Both the position numbers and the translations under genes were made by a program. Below the pieces are notes generated by a model. It searched no databases, was not told the DNA's origin, and saw only the letters and a program-made list of their open reading frames with translations. A DNA stretch of 35,438 bases from an uncultured Alistipes sp. (GTDB taxonomy: Bacteria; Bacteroidota; Bacteroidia; Bacteroidales; Rikenellaceae). This document shows, piece by piece, positions 7,601-15,992 of this stretch. Location: assembly GCA_944320985.1 (NCBI GenBank), contig CALUJN010000052.1, forward strand, positions 1-35,438, written 5' to 3'. Each line of letters begins with the position of its first letter. The first letter of the stretch is position 1.

Positions 7601-9037
7601 ATGAAAAAGACGCTGTTGTTTCTGACGATGCTTTTCGGCTGTCTGCAGATGGAGGCCGCACCCCGTTTCGCCGATGTTTTCAGCGACGACATGGTGCTGC
7701 AACAGAAGAGCCTTGTGCGGTTGTGGGGATATGGCGATGCGGGCGAGCGGATCCGGATCCGGGTATCGTGGAGTGCGCAGCGCTTTGCAACCACGGTGGA
7801 GGCCGACGGACGGTGGGAGGTGAAGATTCCGACCCCCGCCGCCTCCTTCGACACGCACACCGTCACCCTCTCGGGCTCCCGCAGCAAGGAGATCCGGCTC
7901 GAACGGGTCCAGATCGGAGAGGTCTGGCTCTGTTCGGGTCAGAGCAACATGGAGATGATCATGCGTCCCGACTCCACGTGGCGGCTCTTTGTCGAGAACG
8001 CCGCGGAGGAGATCGCCGCCGCCGACTATCCCCATATCCGCTTTCTGAACGTCGCACGCAACGAATCGTTCCATCCGGTCGAAGGGCTCGCCGGGCGCAC
8101 ATGGCAGGCCTGCACGCCCGAAAGCGTACAATGGCTCTCGGCGGCTGCATACTATTTCGCCCGGCGCCTGCAGGCGGAGCTCAACGTCCCGGTAGGTCTG
8201 CTTGTCGACTCCTACGGAGGCAGCCCCCTGCAGAGCTGGCTGCCCGACGAGGTGACGAAGCGCCCCTTCTACACCCCGGAACGCACCCGCCTCGAGACAT
8301 GCCGGAAGAACGGGGCCGAGAAACCGGAATACGACATGGCCTCGGCCCTCTACAACGGCATGCTGCAGCCCGTGATCGGGTATACGATCCGGGGATTCCT
8401 CTGGTATCAGGGGTGCAGCAACGTCAGCGATGCGGCCCGTTATCCGACGATGATGAACGATCTGGCCACCTCGTGGCGCACCGCCTGGGATGACGCACAG
8501 CTGCCCTTCTACTTCGTGCAGATCGCGCCGTTCATCTACCCCGCCTACCAGCTCGGCCGCTGGGCCGAACTGGCCTGCGCACAGGCCCGGGCCGCTGCGG
8601 AGATCCCTCACAGCGGACTGGTCGTCACGGCCGACATCGGAGACCCGCAGAACATCCATCCGGGCAAGAAGCGCCCCGTGGGCGAACGGCTCGCCGGGCT
8701 TGCCCTGAGCGACACCTACGGCATGACGGTCGAAAGCCGCTCGCCGGAGGTTGTGCAGGCACGACTGCTCGACGGGAAGCTGCTGCTCGAGATGCGGCAT
8801 GCCGGAACGGAACTTTGTGCTACGGACAACGAGTCGGAATTCGAGGTATCGCAGGACGGCATACTATTCTCGCGGGCCGAGTTCCGAATCGACGGCGACC
8901 GGATCGAACTTCTGCCGCCGTTCGACGGGGTCCGTTACGTACGGTACTGCTGGCGGGACAACGCACGGTCGAATATCTTCAATTCGGGGCATCTGCCTCT
9001 GGGACCCTTTTTCACGGAGATCCATGAAGCCGAATAG
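7601..9037 (+). CDS. Sialate O-acetylesterase-type SGNH carbohydrate esterase
   Basis: SGNH-fold carbohydrate esterase of the sialate O-acetylesterase type (SASA). Ser115 in CSGQSNMEM is the expected nucleophile, and NIHPGKKRPVGERLA near the C-terminus carries the expected catalytic His. FLWYQGCSNVSDAARYP is a typical family block. The N-terminal domain of about 100 residues (FADVFSDDMVLQQ) is the usual beta-sandwich of these enzymes. The signal peptide is short (MKKTLLFLTMLFGC); cleavage after QMEA or lipidation at Cys14 are both possible. Many such PUL enzymes remove acetyl groups from hemicelluloses such as mannan or xylan rather than from sialic acid, and no sialidase is seen here. The gene overlaps the next one by 14 bases, suggesting translational coupling. 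Confidence 0.88.
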   Translation: MKKTLLFLTMLFGCLQMEAAPRFADVFSDDMVLQQKSLVRLWGYGDAGERIRIRVSWSAQRFATTVEADGRWEVKIPTPAASFDTHTVTLSGSRSKEIRLERVQIGEVWLCSGQSNMEMIMRPDSTWRLFVENAAEEIAAADYPHIRFLNVARNESFHPVEGLAGRTWQACTPESVQWLSAAAYYFARRLQAELNVPVGLLVDSYGGSPLQSWLPDEVTKRPFYTPERTRLETCRKNGAEKPEYDMASALYNGMLQPVIGYTIRGFLWYQGCSNVSDAARYPTMMNDLATSWRTAWDDAQLPFYFVQIAPFIYPAYQLGRWAELACAQARAAAEIPHSGLVVTADIGDPQNIHPGKKRPVGERLAGLALSDTYGMTVESRSPEVVQARLLDGKLLLEMRHAGTELCATDNESEFEVSQDGILFSRAEFRIDGDRIELLPPFDGVRYVRYCWRDNARSNIFNSGHLPLGPFFTEIHEAE

Positions 9038-10428
9038 ACTGTCAGTCTGTTTGCTGAGCCTGATGCTCCTTTTGTCGGGATGCAGCAGGGAGGGGGATTC
9101 TCCCGCTCCGAAGCCCGCCGACGGCATACTGATCTCCTCGGTCACGGTCGACGACGATCCCGAAAACGTGCTCCGCAAAACGGTGACGGTCCAATTGCAG
9201 GAGGCGGCCCGCGTACGCGTCGAATACTGGAAATCCGGAGAGGAACACCGCACCCGCAGCGTGGTCAGCAACGACGAATCGTCCGAGCATCAACTCAAAC
9301 TGATCATCATGGAGCCGGAAAGCGACTACAATCTGCGCGTCACGGCAACCGCCGGCGAGGTCGAGGAGCAGAGCATCAGCGACTTCAAGACCGGAAAGCT
9401 GCCCGACGGAAGCATCGAGGCGACCAATCTCCTGCCGGAGTTCAACTACGCCTTCGACGGGTACATCCATGTCGGAGACAAGGCTTCGGGTACGCTCTAC
9501 CTGTTGAACGACAAGGGTCGGGTTGTCTGGTACGAACCCACCTTCGGGAAATCGGTGATCTGCTCCAACTACGACCGGCGGACACAGAGTTTCCAGGCCA
9601 TCGTCGGCTTCAACCCCGATGAGAACTTCACGGGAGAACGGGTGCTGGTGGTGGACCTCTACGGCAACACCCTCATGAACAAGGCCCACACGGAGTTGGA
9701 GAATCCCTATTTCCATCACGACATCCTGATGACGCCCTCGGGTGAGATCCTGTTGATCAATCAGGACCGAAAGGAGTTCGACCTGAGGAAATTCGGCGGT
9801 TCGGCCAACGAATGTATCCACGGCGACGGCGTCACCTGCATGGATCTCGACGGGAACGTACACTGGAGCTGGTCGGCCTTCGAGGTGATGACCCCCGAGG
9901 AGGATCCCGACATCTTCGAGCACGACCCCGAGTTCCAGTATCCGAACAACGAGGACTGGCTGCATGCCAATTCGCTCTGGCTCGACGAAGAAGGGAACTT
10001 CTACATCTCGTTCAACAAACTGAGCCAGGTGTGGAAACTCAACCCCGAACGGAAGTTGGTCTACCGGATGGGCAAGGAGGGAACCGTCGCCATCGACGAC
10101 GAGGCGAACTTCTCGGACCGGCAGCACGGCATCTCGATCACCTCGGAAGGCGAATTGATGCTCTTCGACAACGGATACACGAACAAGTGTTCGCGGGCTC
10201 TGGCCTATCGGATCGACGAGGAGACGATGTCGGCCCGAACGGTGATCGATCCGCTACGATCTTCCCGAAGAGGATTACTCGGCCAACCAGTCGAGTGTCT
10301 ACCGGATCGACGCCGAACGGATGATCTATGCCTCGACGGTCGCCATCACCGACAACTACGGAAACATCAAGTGGAGATACCAACTCTCCGCCCCGATCTT
10401 CCGAGCCATCTACATCGATGAAATATAA
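9024..10428 (+). CDS. Arylsulfotransferase (ASST)-like lipoprotein, frameshifted near 3' end
   Basis: Beta-propeller lipoprotein resembling bacterial arylsulfate sulfotransferases. The signal ends in LLLSGC (Cys20). An Ig-like N-terminal domain (about 30-130) precedes the propeller. Conserved His-containing motifs are FHHD (His231/232), HANS (His314) and RQHG (His368), followed by LMLFDNG. The frame breaks at about 10243-10250. The annotated frame would end at 10421 with an unrelated Arg-rich tail, whereas the +1 frame continues with YDLPEEDYSANQSSVYRID and ends at 10428 with FRAIYIDEI. One extra C in GATCCGCTAC explains this. It is either a real inactivating mutation or a sequencing error; the missing part is about 60 residues. 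A sulfate-transfer role in a polysaccharide locus is not established. Such proteins are common in Bacteroidota PULs and may act as glycan-processing propellers. Confidence 0.82.
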
Positions 10429-10463
10429 ACACCTCTAACATTACACATCATTTATTTATACCT

Positions 10464-11483
10464 ATGAAACTGAAGAAATACGAAGGGAATCCGGTGCTGT
10501 CACCCAATCCCGCAAATGCATGGGAGAATCTGGTTGTCTGCAACCCGGGCGTGTGGTATGAAAACGGCACGTTCTACATGCTTTACCGTGCTGCCGGAGA
10601 CGATCCGGAGCATGTGATCCGAATGGGTCTTGCCGTGAGCCACGACGGATTCCACTTCGAGAGAGTCTCCGACCAACCGGCTTTCGGACCTTCGGCGGAC
10701 GGGGAGGATGCCGGATGCGTCGAGGATCCGCGCATCGTGAAGTTCGACGATTACTACTACGTGACCTATGCCTTCCGCCCCTGCCCTCCGGGCCAGTACT
10801 GGAAATTCGCACACGATGAGATCGTCGTCAAGGACTTCGGCAGCCACGCTCCGGCCTTCCTGAGCAAGAACATAGCCAACACCGGGCTGGCCATCACCAA
10901 GGATTTCCGCCATTGGCGGCGTCTGGGGCGAATCACCCGCTCGAACCTCGACGACCGGGACGTAATCCTTTTCCCGGAAAAGATCAACGGCAAGTACGCC
11001 ATGCTCCACCGCCCCAAAGAGTGGGTCGGTGACGGGCACGGCCCGCAGCACCCGGCCATCTGGATCCGCTATTCGGACGATCTGCTGGTATGGGACACGC
11101 CCAGCCAGCTGCTCATCGAGGGGCGTCCCGACAGCTGGGAGGAGAAGATCGGAGGCAGCACGCCCCCGCTGAAGACCGACAAGGGATGGCTCGTACTCTA
11201 CCACGGCGTAGAGGATGGCGGAACGGGATATTACCGCGTCGGAGCCATGATGCTGGACCTGAAGGATCCGACCATCGTATTGGGCCGCACCCGCGACTTC
11301 ATCCTCGAGCCCGAGTTTCCCTATGAAAAGGAGGGCTTCTACAAGGGCTGTGTCTTCCCGACGGGTAACGTAATCGTCGACGGAACCCTGTATGTCTATT
11401 ACGGCGGCGCCGACAAGTACGTGGGTGTCGCAACCGCCAACGTGGACGAACTGGTTAACTCGATACTCGCACAAAAGCCATGA
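10464..11483 (+). CDS. GH130 beta-mannoside phosphorylase
   Basis: Five-bladed-propeller enzyme of family GH130, which mostly phosphorolyses beta-1,4-mannosides to alpha-mannose 1-phosphate. Family marks are NPGVWYENGTFYMLYRA, GCVEDPRI (Asp88 as candidate proton donor), DRDVILFPEKINGKYAMLHR, KIGGSTPPLKTDKGWLVLYH and FPTGNVIVDGTLYVYYGGAD. There is no signal peptide, so it acts in the cytoplasm after uptake. The 339-residue length fits the family. Subfamily, and so the acceptor sugar (glucose, mannose or GlcNAc), cannot be fixed by eye. A minority of GH130 members are hydrolases. Its TGA overlaps the ATG of the symporter gene, tying phosphorolysis to import. Confidence 0.9.
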   Translation: MKLKKYEGNPVLSPNPANAWENLVVCNPGVWYENGTFYMLYRAAGDDPEHVIRMGLAVSHDGFHFERVSDQPAFGPSADGEDAGCVEDPRIVKFDDYYYVTYAFRPCPPGQYWKFAHDEIVVKDFGSHAPAFLSKNIANTGLAITKDFRHWRRLGRITRSNLDDRDVILFPEKINGKYAMLHRPKEWVGDGHGPQHPAIWIRYSDDLLVWDTPSQLLIEGRPDSWEEKIGGSTPPLKTDKGWLVLYHGVEDGGTGYYRVGAMMLDLKDPTIVLGRTRDFILEPEFPYEKEGFYKGCVFPTGNVIVDGTLYVYYGGADKYVGVATANVDELVNSILAQKP

Positions 11484-13075
11484 GCTGGTTCAACTCACTG
11501 GAGATCATAGACTTCGTATTCATCGCGCTTTACTTTATCTTCATCGTCTTCCTGGGGATCAAGTACAGCAAGGTGCAGAATTCGGAGAACTATTTCCTGG
11601 CCGGAAGAAGCATGAGCTGGCCCGTCATCGGATTCTCGATGTTTGCGGCCAGCATCTCCAGCTCCACCCTCATCGGCCATTGCGGCGATGCCTACTCGAC
11701 GGGAATCGCGGTGTTCAACTACAACCTGATCTCCATCTTCGTGATGGTCTTCTTCGCGTGGTTCTTCCTGCCCTTCTACATCAAGCTGCGCATCTTCACC
11801 CTGCCGGAGTTCCTCGAACGACGTTTCGACGTGCGCTCGCGTTACTACTTCTCGGGGATCACCATCCTGATCAACATCTTCCTCGATGCCGCCGGTTCGC
11901 TCTACGCCGCCGCGTTGGTCTTCAAACTGATCTTCCCCGAGGCCAACCTCACCGTTCTGGCCCTTGTCTTCGCCATACTGGTCGCCCTGTACACGATTCC
12001 GGGAGGCCTCTCCGCAGCCATCCGCGTCGATCTGATCCAGGGTCTGATCCTGCTCTTCGGCGCCATCCTGCTGACGGTGATCATCGCCGCGAAAGGCGGT
12101 TGGGACTACATCGTCGAAAACATGCAGAACGGCGTGATGATGAAACTCGTCCGTCCGTTGGACGACCCGTCGGTTCCCTGGCTGGGCATGCTGCTGGGAA
12201 TCCCCGTTCTGGGATTCTTCTTCTGGGGTAACAACCAGCAGCTGGTACAGCGCGCCCTGACGGCCAAAAACATCGACGAAGGGCGAAAAGGCGTCCTGCT
12301 GGTCGGCCTGCTCACGTTGCTCACGCTCTTCATCATCATTATTCCGGGTGTGATGGCCCGGGCGTTCTTCCCCGATCTGGCCAAGCCCGACATGGTCTAC
12401 CCCTCGATCGTCATCGAGATGATGCCCGTAGGCATCGTCGGATTCCTGATTGCCGCCCTGATCGCCGCATTGACCTCCTCGGTCAGCGGTCTGCTGAACT
12501 CCGTGGCCACGCTCTTCACGATGGACTTCTACATGAAGCGCAAGCCGAAAGCCTCTTCCAAGGAACAGATCTGGATCGGACGGCTCGTTTCATTCATCGT
12601 GCTGGTGATCGCCGTACTGTGGGCTCCGCAAATCGGGAACCGCTTCGGATCGCTGCTCAAGTACTACAACGAGATGCTTTCGATGCTGGCGCCTCCGGTT
12701 GTTTCGGTCTTCATCCTGGGCGTATTCTGGAAACGTACCAACAGTGACGGAGCCTTCTGGGGGTTGATCGGCGGTGCATTCCTCGGGATTGTCAATCTGG
12801 TCTGCAAACTCGTATGGGGCGTGTCGATCTTCGGTGAGATACATTTCCTGCTTACGGTACCGATCTATCTGTTGTGGAGCATGCTCGTAACCATGGTCGT
12901 GAGCCTTGCAACCCGCAAACCCGACTATGCTACGATCCAGCCCTACATCTGGTCGCGGAAGGATTTCGATGCCGAGACCGTAGAGCTGAAAAAGCTCCCC
13001 TTCTACAAGAATTACCGAATCCTCTCCTACGGTTTGTTAGCTCTTTGTCTGCTGGTTCTGATCGTCTTCGCATAG
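11480..13075 (+). CDS. Sodium:solute symporter (SSS family)
   Basis: Inner-membrane Na+-coupled transporter of the SSS/SGLT family, 531 residues with about 13-14 hydrophobic helices. Typical blocks are NYFLAGRSMSWPVIGFSMFA, SISSSTLIGHCGDAYSTG in TM2, YTIPGGLSAAIRVDLIQG and the TM8 stretch ALIAALTSSVSGLLNSVATL with TMDFY, whose Ser residues usually bind Na+. Overlap with GH130 (ATGA at 11480-11483) suggests that it imports the small mannoside split by that enzyme. The locus lacks an MFS transporter, so this would be the inner-membrane step. A strong terminator follows. Confidence 0.92.
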   Translation: MSWFNSLEIIDFVFIALYFIFIVFLGIKYSKVQNSENYFLAGRSMSWPVIGFSMFAASISSSTLIGHCGDAYSTGIAVFNYNLISIFVMVFFAWFFLPFYIKLRIFTLPEFLERRFDVRSRYYFSGITILINIFLDAAGSLYAAALVFKLIFPEANLTVLALVFAILVALYTIPGGLSAAIRVDLIQGLILLFGAILLTVIIAAKGGWDYIVENMQNGVMMKLVRPLDDPSVPWLGMLLGIPVLGFFFWGNNQQLVQRALTAKNIDEGRKGVLLVGLLTLLTLFIIIIPGVMARAFFPDLAKPDMVYPSIVIEMMPVGIVGFLIAALIAALTSSVSGLLNSVATLFTMDFYMKRKPKASSKEQIWIGRLVSFIVLVIAVLWAPQIGNRFGSLLKYYNEMLSMLAPPVVSVFILGVFWKRTNSDGAFWGLIGGAFLGIVNLVCKLVWGVSIFGEIHFLLTVPIYLLWSMLVTMVVSLATRKPDYATIQPYIWSRKDFDAETVELKKLPFYKNYRILSYGLLALCLLVLIVFA

Positions 13076-13099
13076 ACCGGAGGATCGCAGCAAAACAGA

Positions 13100-13132
13100 A
13101 CCGGAGCCGCAAAAATGCGGCTCCGGTTTTTT
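13100..13132 (+). terminator. Intrinsic terminator of the PUL operon
   Basis: A perfect 12-bp stem, 13100-13111 (ACCGGAGCCGCA) with 13116-13127 (TGCGGCTCCGGT), has an AAAA loop and is followed by T-rich sequence. It lies 24 bases after the symporter stop. Confidence 0.92.
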
Positions 13133-13357
13133 ATATCCGGACATCACCAACTGCCAGGATCGCCAGAGGCTTCCGCGCCATGCCGACACCGTGCCGACGC
13201 CGTTCTCCGCAAGGTCATTCTACCCCCGGCGCAGGGGCGCCCGGCAACCCGGAGATTCAACCATCCGGGATTGCGGCCAACCTCCGGTGCAGGCCCTGCA
13301 GCCCAACGGCACAACCGGCAAACACATTCCGGAAGCGAGACACAACCCTCCGACAAA
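13133..13357. other. GC-rich intergenic stretch, nothing recognised
   Basis: Together with its two flanking terminators this forms the 352-base gap between the convergent symporter and glycosidase genes. I see no gene, promoter or clear repeat in it. Confidence 0.5.
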
Positions 13358-13387
13358 AAACCGCCTTCCCGGTCGGGAAGACGGTTT
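13355..13387 (-). terminator. Intrinsic terminator of the minus-strand glycosidase gene
   Basis: The arms 13358-13370 (AAACCGCCTTCCC) and 13375-13387 (GGGAAGACGGTTT) pair with one mismatch. On the minus strand the stem is followed by a T-run (A at 13355-13360 on the plus strand). It lies about 40 bases past the stop of the gene at 13428. Confidence 0.85.
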
Positions 13388-13427
13388 GGCTGAATCGGGC
13401 GGGAAAGGGATCGCCCGAGGTTGCGGG

Positions 13428-14912
13428 CTATTCGATGTTGGTAATCACAATCAGACTCTCGCCCGGAAGGTCGAGGCGAATCCCCCGCGACACATCCACA
13501 CGCACCTCCTCGGCCTCGGGCAGCATCGTATGATCCCCCTGCGTCTGGAAGAGCTTCTCGCCGTAACGGAAAATCCGGGCATGCGGAATCGTCATCTTCC
13601 CCGAAACCTGTACGGTCTGCGTCTCTTTGCCGACATTGACCAGCGCAAGCGTCCTGTGCTGGCCCGCAACCGCACTGATCGCCTTCACACCGCAGTCCGC
13701 AGGCGCAATCCCTACCCAATTGAAGGCACTGCCCGAGGGGATGTAGCGGCACAACAGACTCCAGGCATAATACCAGGGGCGAACCACCTCCTGCTCGGCA
13801 CCGAAATACTCCTCGCCGAGGATGTTCCAGAAGCCCCAGATCTTCAGCTTGTCGGGGCTCTCGTTGGAGTGCATGGCATCGTCAAGCATCCAGACAACCG
13901 ATCCCGAAAATCCGCTGTTGATCGTCTGGAACAGGGCATCGGCCATATCGGTTCCGTACATGTAGTCGTAGACGAACATTTGCGAGTCACTCTTCGAGGC
14001 GTGTGCACAGGCATTGGCCCGGCGGATATTCTCTTGATTGAAGAGCGAATCCGCGGGATCGACAAACTTGATACCGATCTCTCCCATCACGATCTGCTGT
14101 CCGGCGGGGACTTCGGCCTTGTAGCTGGAGATGATCTCGGAGTACTTCCCGGAGTTGATCGTCGTCTTCGAGGGATAGGTGTGGATGTCGTACAACCCTA
14201 CAAAGTCTCCCATCTCATCCCGCGTACGGCTCACCCACCAGGACTCCTCGGAGGACCAGATCGCCGCATCGGGCCCCACGAGCGTCAACTTGTCGTCAAG
14301 GCCCGTCCGTTCGAACTCCCGGGCAAGGATGTGCATGGACCGGGCCCACAGTTCGTAGTCGCCCTTGTTGGTCGACCACCAGCCGTTGGGTTCGTTGATC
14401 AGGTTGTAGTATTTGATGCAGCTGTAGCCCTGCTCCTCGATCAGGAACTTCATGTAGTCGGCAATATGGGCGAGCAACGGCTCATTGACGGTCTTGGCAT
14501 CTGGATCCACCGTCCAGCCGCCCCAGTCACCGAACATCACCGTGATGTTGCGGCTCTGGCAGTAGTCGAGCAGGCGTTTCAGGTGGTCGAAACCATACAT
14601 GGGATCGAACACTCCGTCACGAAGCCGATCCACGGTGTTCTGCATCATGCGGATGAAACCCGGGCGCATGTTGTCGAGTCGTGCATAGAGCTTTTGCCAG
14701 TCCTCCTCGCTGATCTCGACCTTGCCCTGGCCGTAATCGAGCGCATAGGGATCCCATTGCACGCCGTTGCCGATATAGTCGACATTGACCAGCGAGTCGG
14801 CCTTCACGGTCATCTCCACCGTGGCCGGATTCTCCGAAGAGACGAAATTCTTTTGTCCGCAGGCGCCCAGAAGCAGCAACAACGGAAGCAAGGTTGTCGT
14901 TTTTTTCATCAT
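13428..14912 (-). CDS. Second clan GH-A glycoside hydrolase lipoprotein
   Basis: Paralogue of the enzyme at 6080-7594, of nearly equal length (494 residues). A lipoprotein signal ends in LLLLGAC (Cys18). YIGNGVQWDPYALDYGQG opens the barrel. The likely acid/base is Glu174 in LINEPNG and the likely nucleophile Glu278 in VMGEIGI, with DIHTYP between and SVVWMLDDAMH after. The C-terminal beta-sandwich ends in LIVITNIE. Family within clan GH-A is unassigned. It has its own promoter and terminator and points towards the PUL, so it is probably a separately transcribed member of the same system. Two related but clearly diverged enzymes suggest different linkages or chain lengths, or endo- and exo-acting roles; this is inference. 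Confidence 0.85.
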   Translation of the reverse strand: MMKKTTTLLPLLLLLGACGQKNFVSSENPATVEMTVKADSLVNVDYIGNGVQWDPYALDYGQGKVEISEEDWQKLYARLDNMRPGFIRMMQNTVDRLRDGVFDPMYGFDHLKRLLDYCQSRNITVMFGDWGGWTVDPDAKTVNEPLLAHIADYMKFLIEEQGYSCIKYYNLINEPNGWWSTNKGDYELWARSMHILAREFERTGLDDKLTLVGPDAAIWSSEESWWVSRTRDEMGDFVGLYDIHTYPSKTTINSGKYSEIISSYKAEVPAGQQIVMGEIGIKFVDPADSLFNQENIRRANACAHASKSDSQMFVYDYMYGTDMADALFQTINSGFSGSVVWMLDDAMHSNESPDKLKIWGFWNILGEEYFGAEQEVVRPWYYAWSLLCRYIPSGSAFNWVGIAPADCGVKAISAVAGQHRTLALVNVGKETQTVQVSGKMTIPHARIFRYGEKLFQTQGDHTMLPEAEEVRVDVSRGIRLDLPGESLIVITNIE

Positions 14913-15014
14913 GACAGTTGGTTTTATTACAAGATAATACTGATTTTATTCAAAATAGTACCATATCGCATACAGACATAAATCGCCTGTTAATAGGGAC
15001 AATAGATTCTGACA

Positions 15015-15046
15015 CAAAGATAAGCAAAGCGGCACGATCGACACAA
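15015..15046 (-). promoter_or_regulatory. Bacteroidota-type promoter for the minus-strand glycosidase
   Basis: On the minus strand a perfect -7 box TATCTTTG (plus-strand 15015-15022) lies 20 bases from a weaker -33 element TTGT (15043-15046). The start of transcription would be about 95 bases before the ATG at 14912. Confidence 0.6.
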
Positions 15047-15132
15047 TCGTTTCAAAAATAGACTAATATTCGACTATAAAATACGCATTCCCGGCAACGG
15101 ACCTTACTTTCCATTCTTCCACCCGCTTCGGC

Positions 15133-15162
15133 TTGGTTTTTCACAAAAATCCGCTATATTTG
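15133..15162 (+). promoter_or_regulatory. Bacteroidota-type promoter for the small conserved gene
   Basis: The -7 box TATATTTG (15155-15162) lies 18 bases after TTGG (15133-15136). With the minus-strand promoter at 15015-15046 it forms a divergent control region. The 480 bases between the glycosidase and the small gene hold these promoters and the hairpin at 15328-15350, and otherwise nothing I recognise. Confidence 0.55.
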
Positions 15163-15320
15163 CAATATATTATTTTATATATAGCAATAAAAAGTTTTAT
15201 TCAAACCCCAAGCGTTGGGGTTGAAGTTGTCAGAACGAACGAGAATCAGCACTTTTGCCAATAACGGAATCCGACAGGCTGCATCCTGCCCGAAACGGAG
15301 AGATCCTGCAGGCTTCAGAC

Positions 15321-15350
15321 AAAAAAACGTCCGGAGTCAAACTCCGGACG
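15321..15350 (-). terminator. Perfect hairpin with minus-strand T7: antisense terminator in a leader
   Basis: CGTCCGGAGT (15328-15337) pairs perfectly with ACTCCGGACG (15341-15350) around a CAA loop. A7 at 15321-15327 becomes T7 on the minus strand, giving the shape of an intrinsic terminator for leftward transcription. It sits in the leader of a plus-strand gene, 43 bases before its likely ATG. It may stop transcription from the heparinase remnant or fold in the plus-strand leader. Confidence 0.7.
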
Positions 15351-15392
15351 AAGAGGAAGCAGCAGCGAACCGACCCATCAAAACCCGCAGAC

Positions 15393-15779
15393 ATGTACGT
15401 ACCCAACCACCTGAAATGGCGCATTCTTCTGGCACAGGAACTCAAGGAATTCTATTTCGAACGGGAGAATTCGCACCGCAACTGCAAACGGATCTATGAA
15501 CTTTACGGCCGCTACCTGTTAGGAACGACCTACGACACGTTTTTAAACTACCTCAACCAACTCAAATACGAGATCACCAACCTCCGTCTGCCCTCTTACA
15601 TCGTGGCAGCCATCGGACTGCTCGAACCGTTGCGAATTGCCAACGAGCGGCTGCGGCTGCGGAAGATAAATACGTCGTGGACCCTGCTGGAGATGGTCGA
15701 AGAGACGCTCGCGATCCTCCAGGAGCGGGCGAACACGCCGCTGAACCTGCGCATTACCTCACGAAGCCGCTCCGAGTAA
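15393..15779 (+). CDS. Small conserved Bacteroidales protein of unknown function
   Basis: A 128-residue, mostly helical, basic protein without a signal peptide or membrane segment: MYVPNHLKWRILLAQELKEF opens it, then HRNCKRIYELYGRYLLGTTY, then LPSYIVAAIGLLEPLRI. I believe it resembles a short uncharacterised protein found in other Bacteroidales, but I cannot name a family. The frame is open further upstream to an ATG at 15255. That extension crosses the 15328-15350 hairpin and reads as low-complexity Lys/Arg/Pro sequence, so I prefer the ATG at 15393. The C-terminal Arg/Ser stretch has no recognisable motif. Small helical proteins of this type may be regulators, but nothing here proves it. 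Confidence 0.65.
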   Translation: MYVPNHLKWRILLAQELKEFYFERENSHRNCKRIYELYGRYLLGTTYDTFLNYLNQLKYEITNLRLPSYIVAAIGLLEPLRIANERLRLRKINTSWTLLEMVEETLAILQERANTPLNLRITSRSRSE

Positions 15780-15992
15780 CCCCAGCTCCAAACGCCCCGT
15801 CCCGAGGATCTTTTCACCTCCGAACCGATTATCATCCGAGCATTCGGCGTTCCGGGCATCTCTGCTCCGAGGATCGGAGGGAGCCTCTCCGAACCGGTCC
15901 ATCCTCCGTGCACGCTCCCTTCCGGGCGTTCTTGCCTCCCGAATGCCGTCATCTCCGGAGCGATTCCACGGAGCGAAGCACATTCCAGCCCG

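Noticed and set aside
6323-8800. An 825-codon minus-strand open frame opposite the glycosidase and esterase
   Set aside because: It crosses two well-supported plus-strand genes with catalytic motifs and has no recognisable motif itself.
10240-10260. Programmed ribosomal frameshifting in the sulfotransferase-like gene
   Set aside because: No slippery heptamer and no downstream stem were seen, and the truncated-frame tail has no sense.
15255-15392. N-terminal extension of the small conserved gene to an ATG at 15255
   Set aside because: The extension covers the perfect hairpin and is Lys/Arg/Pro-rich without order; the ATG at 15393 opens the ordered part.
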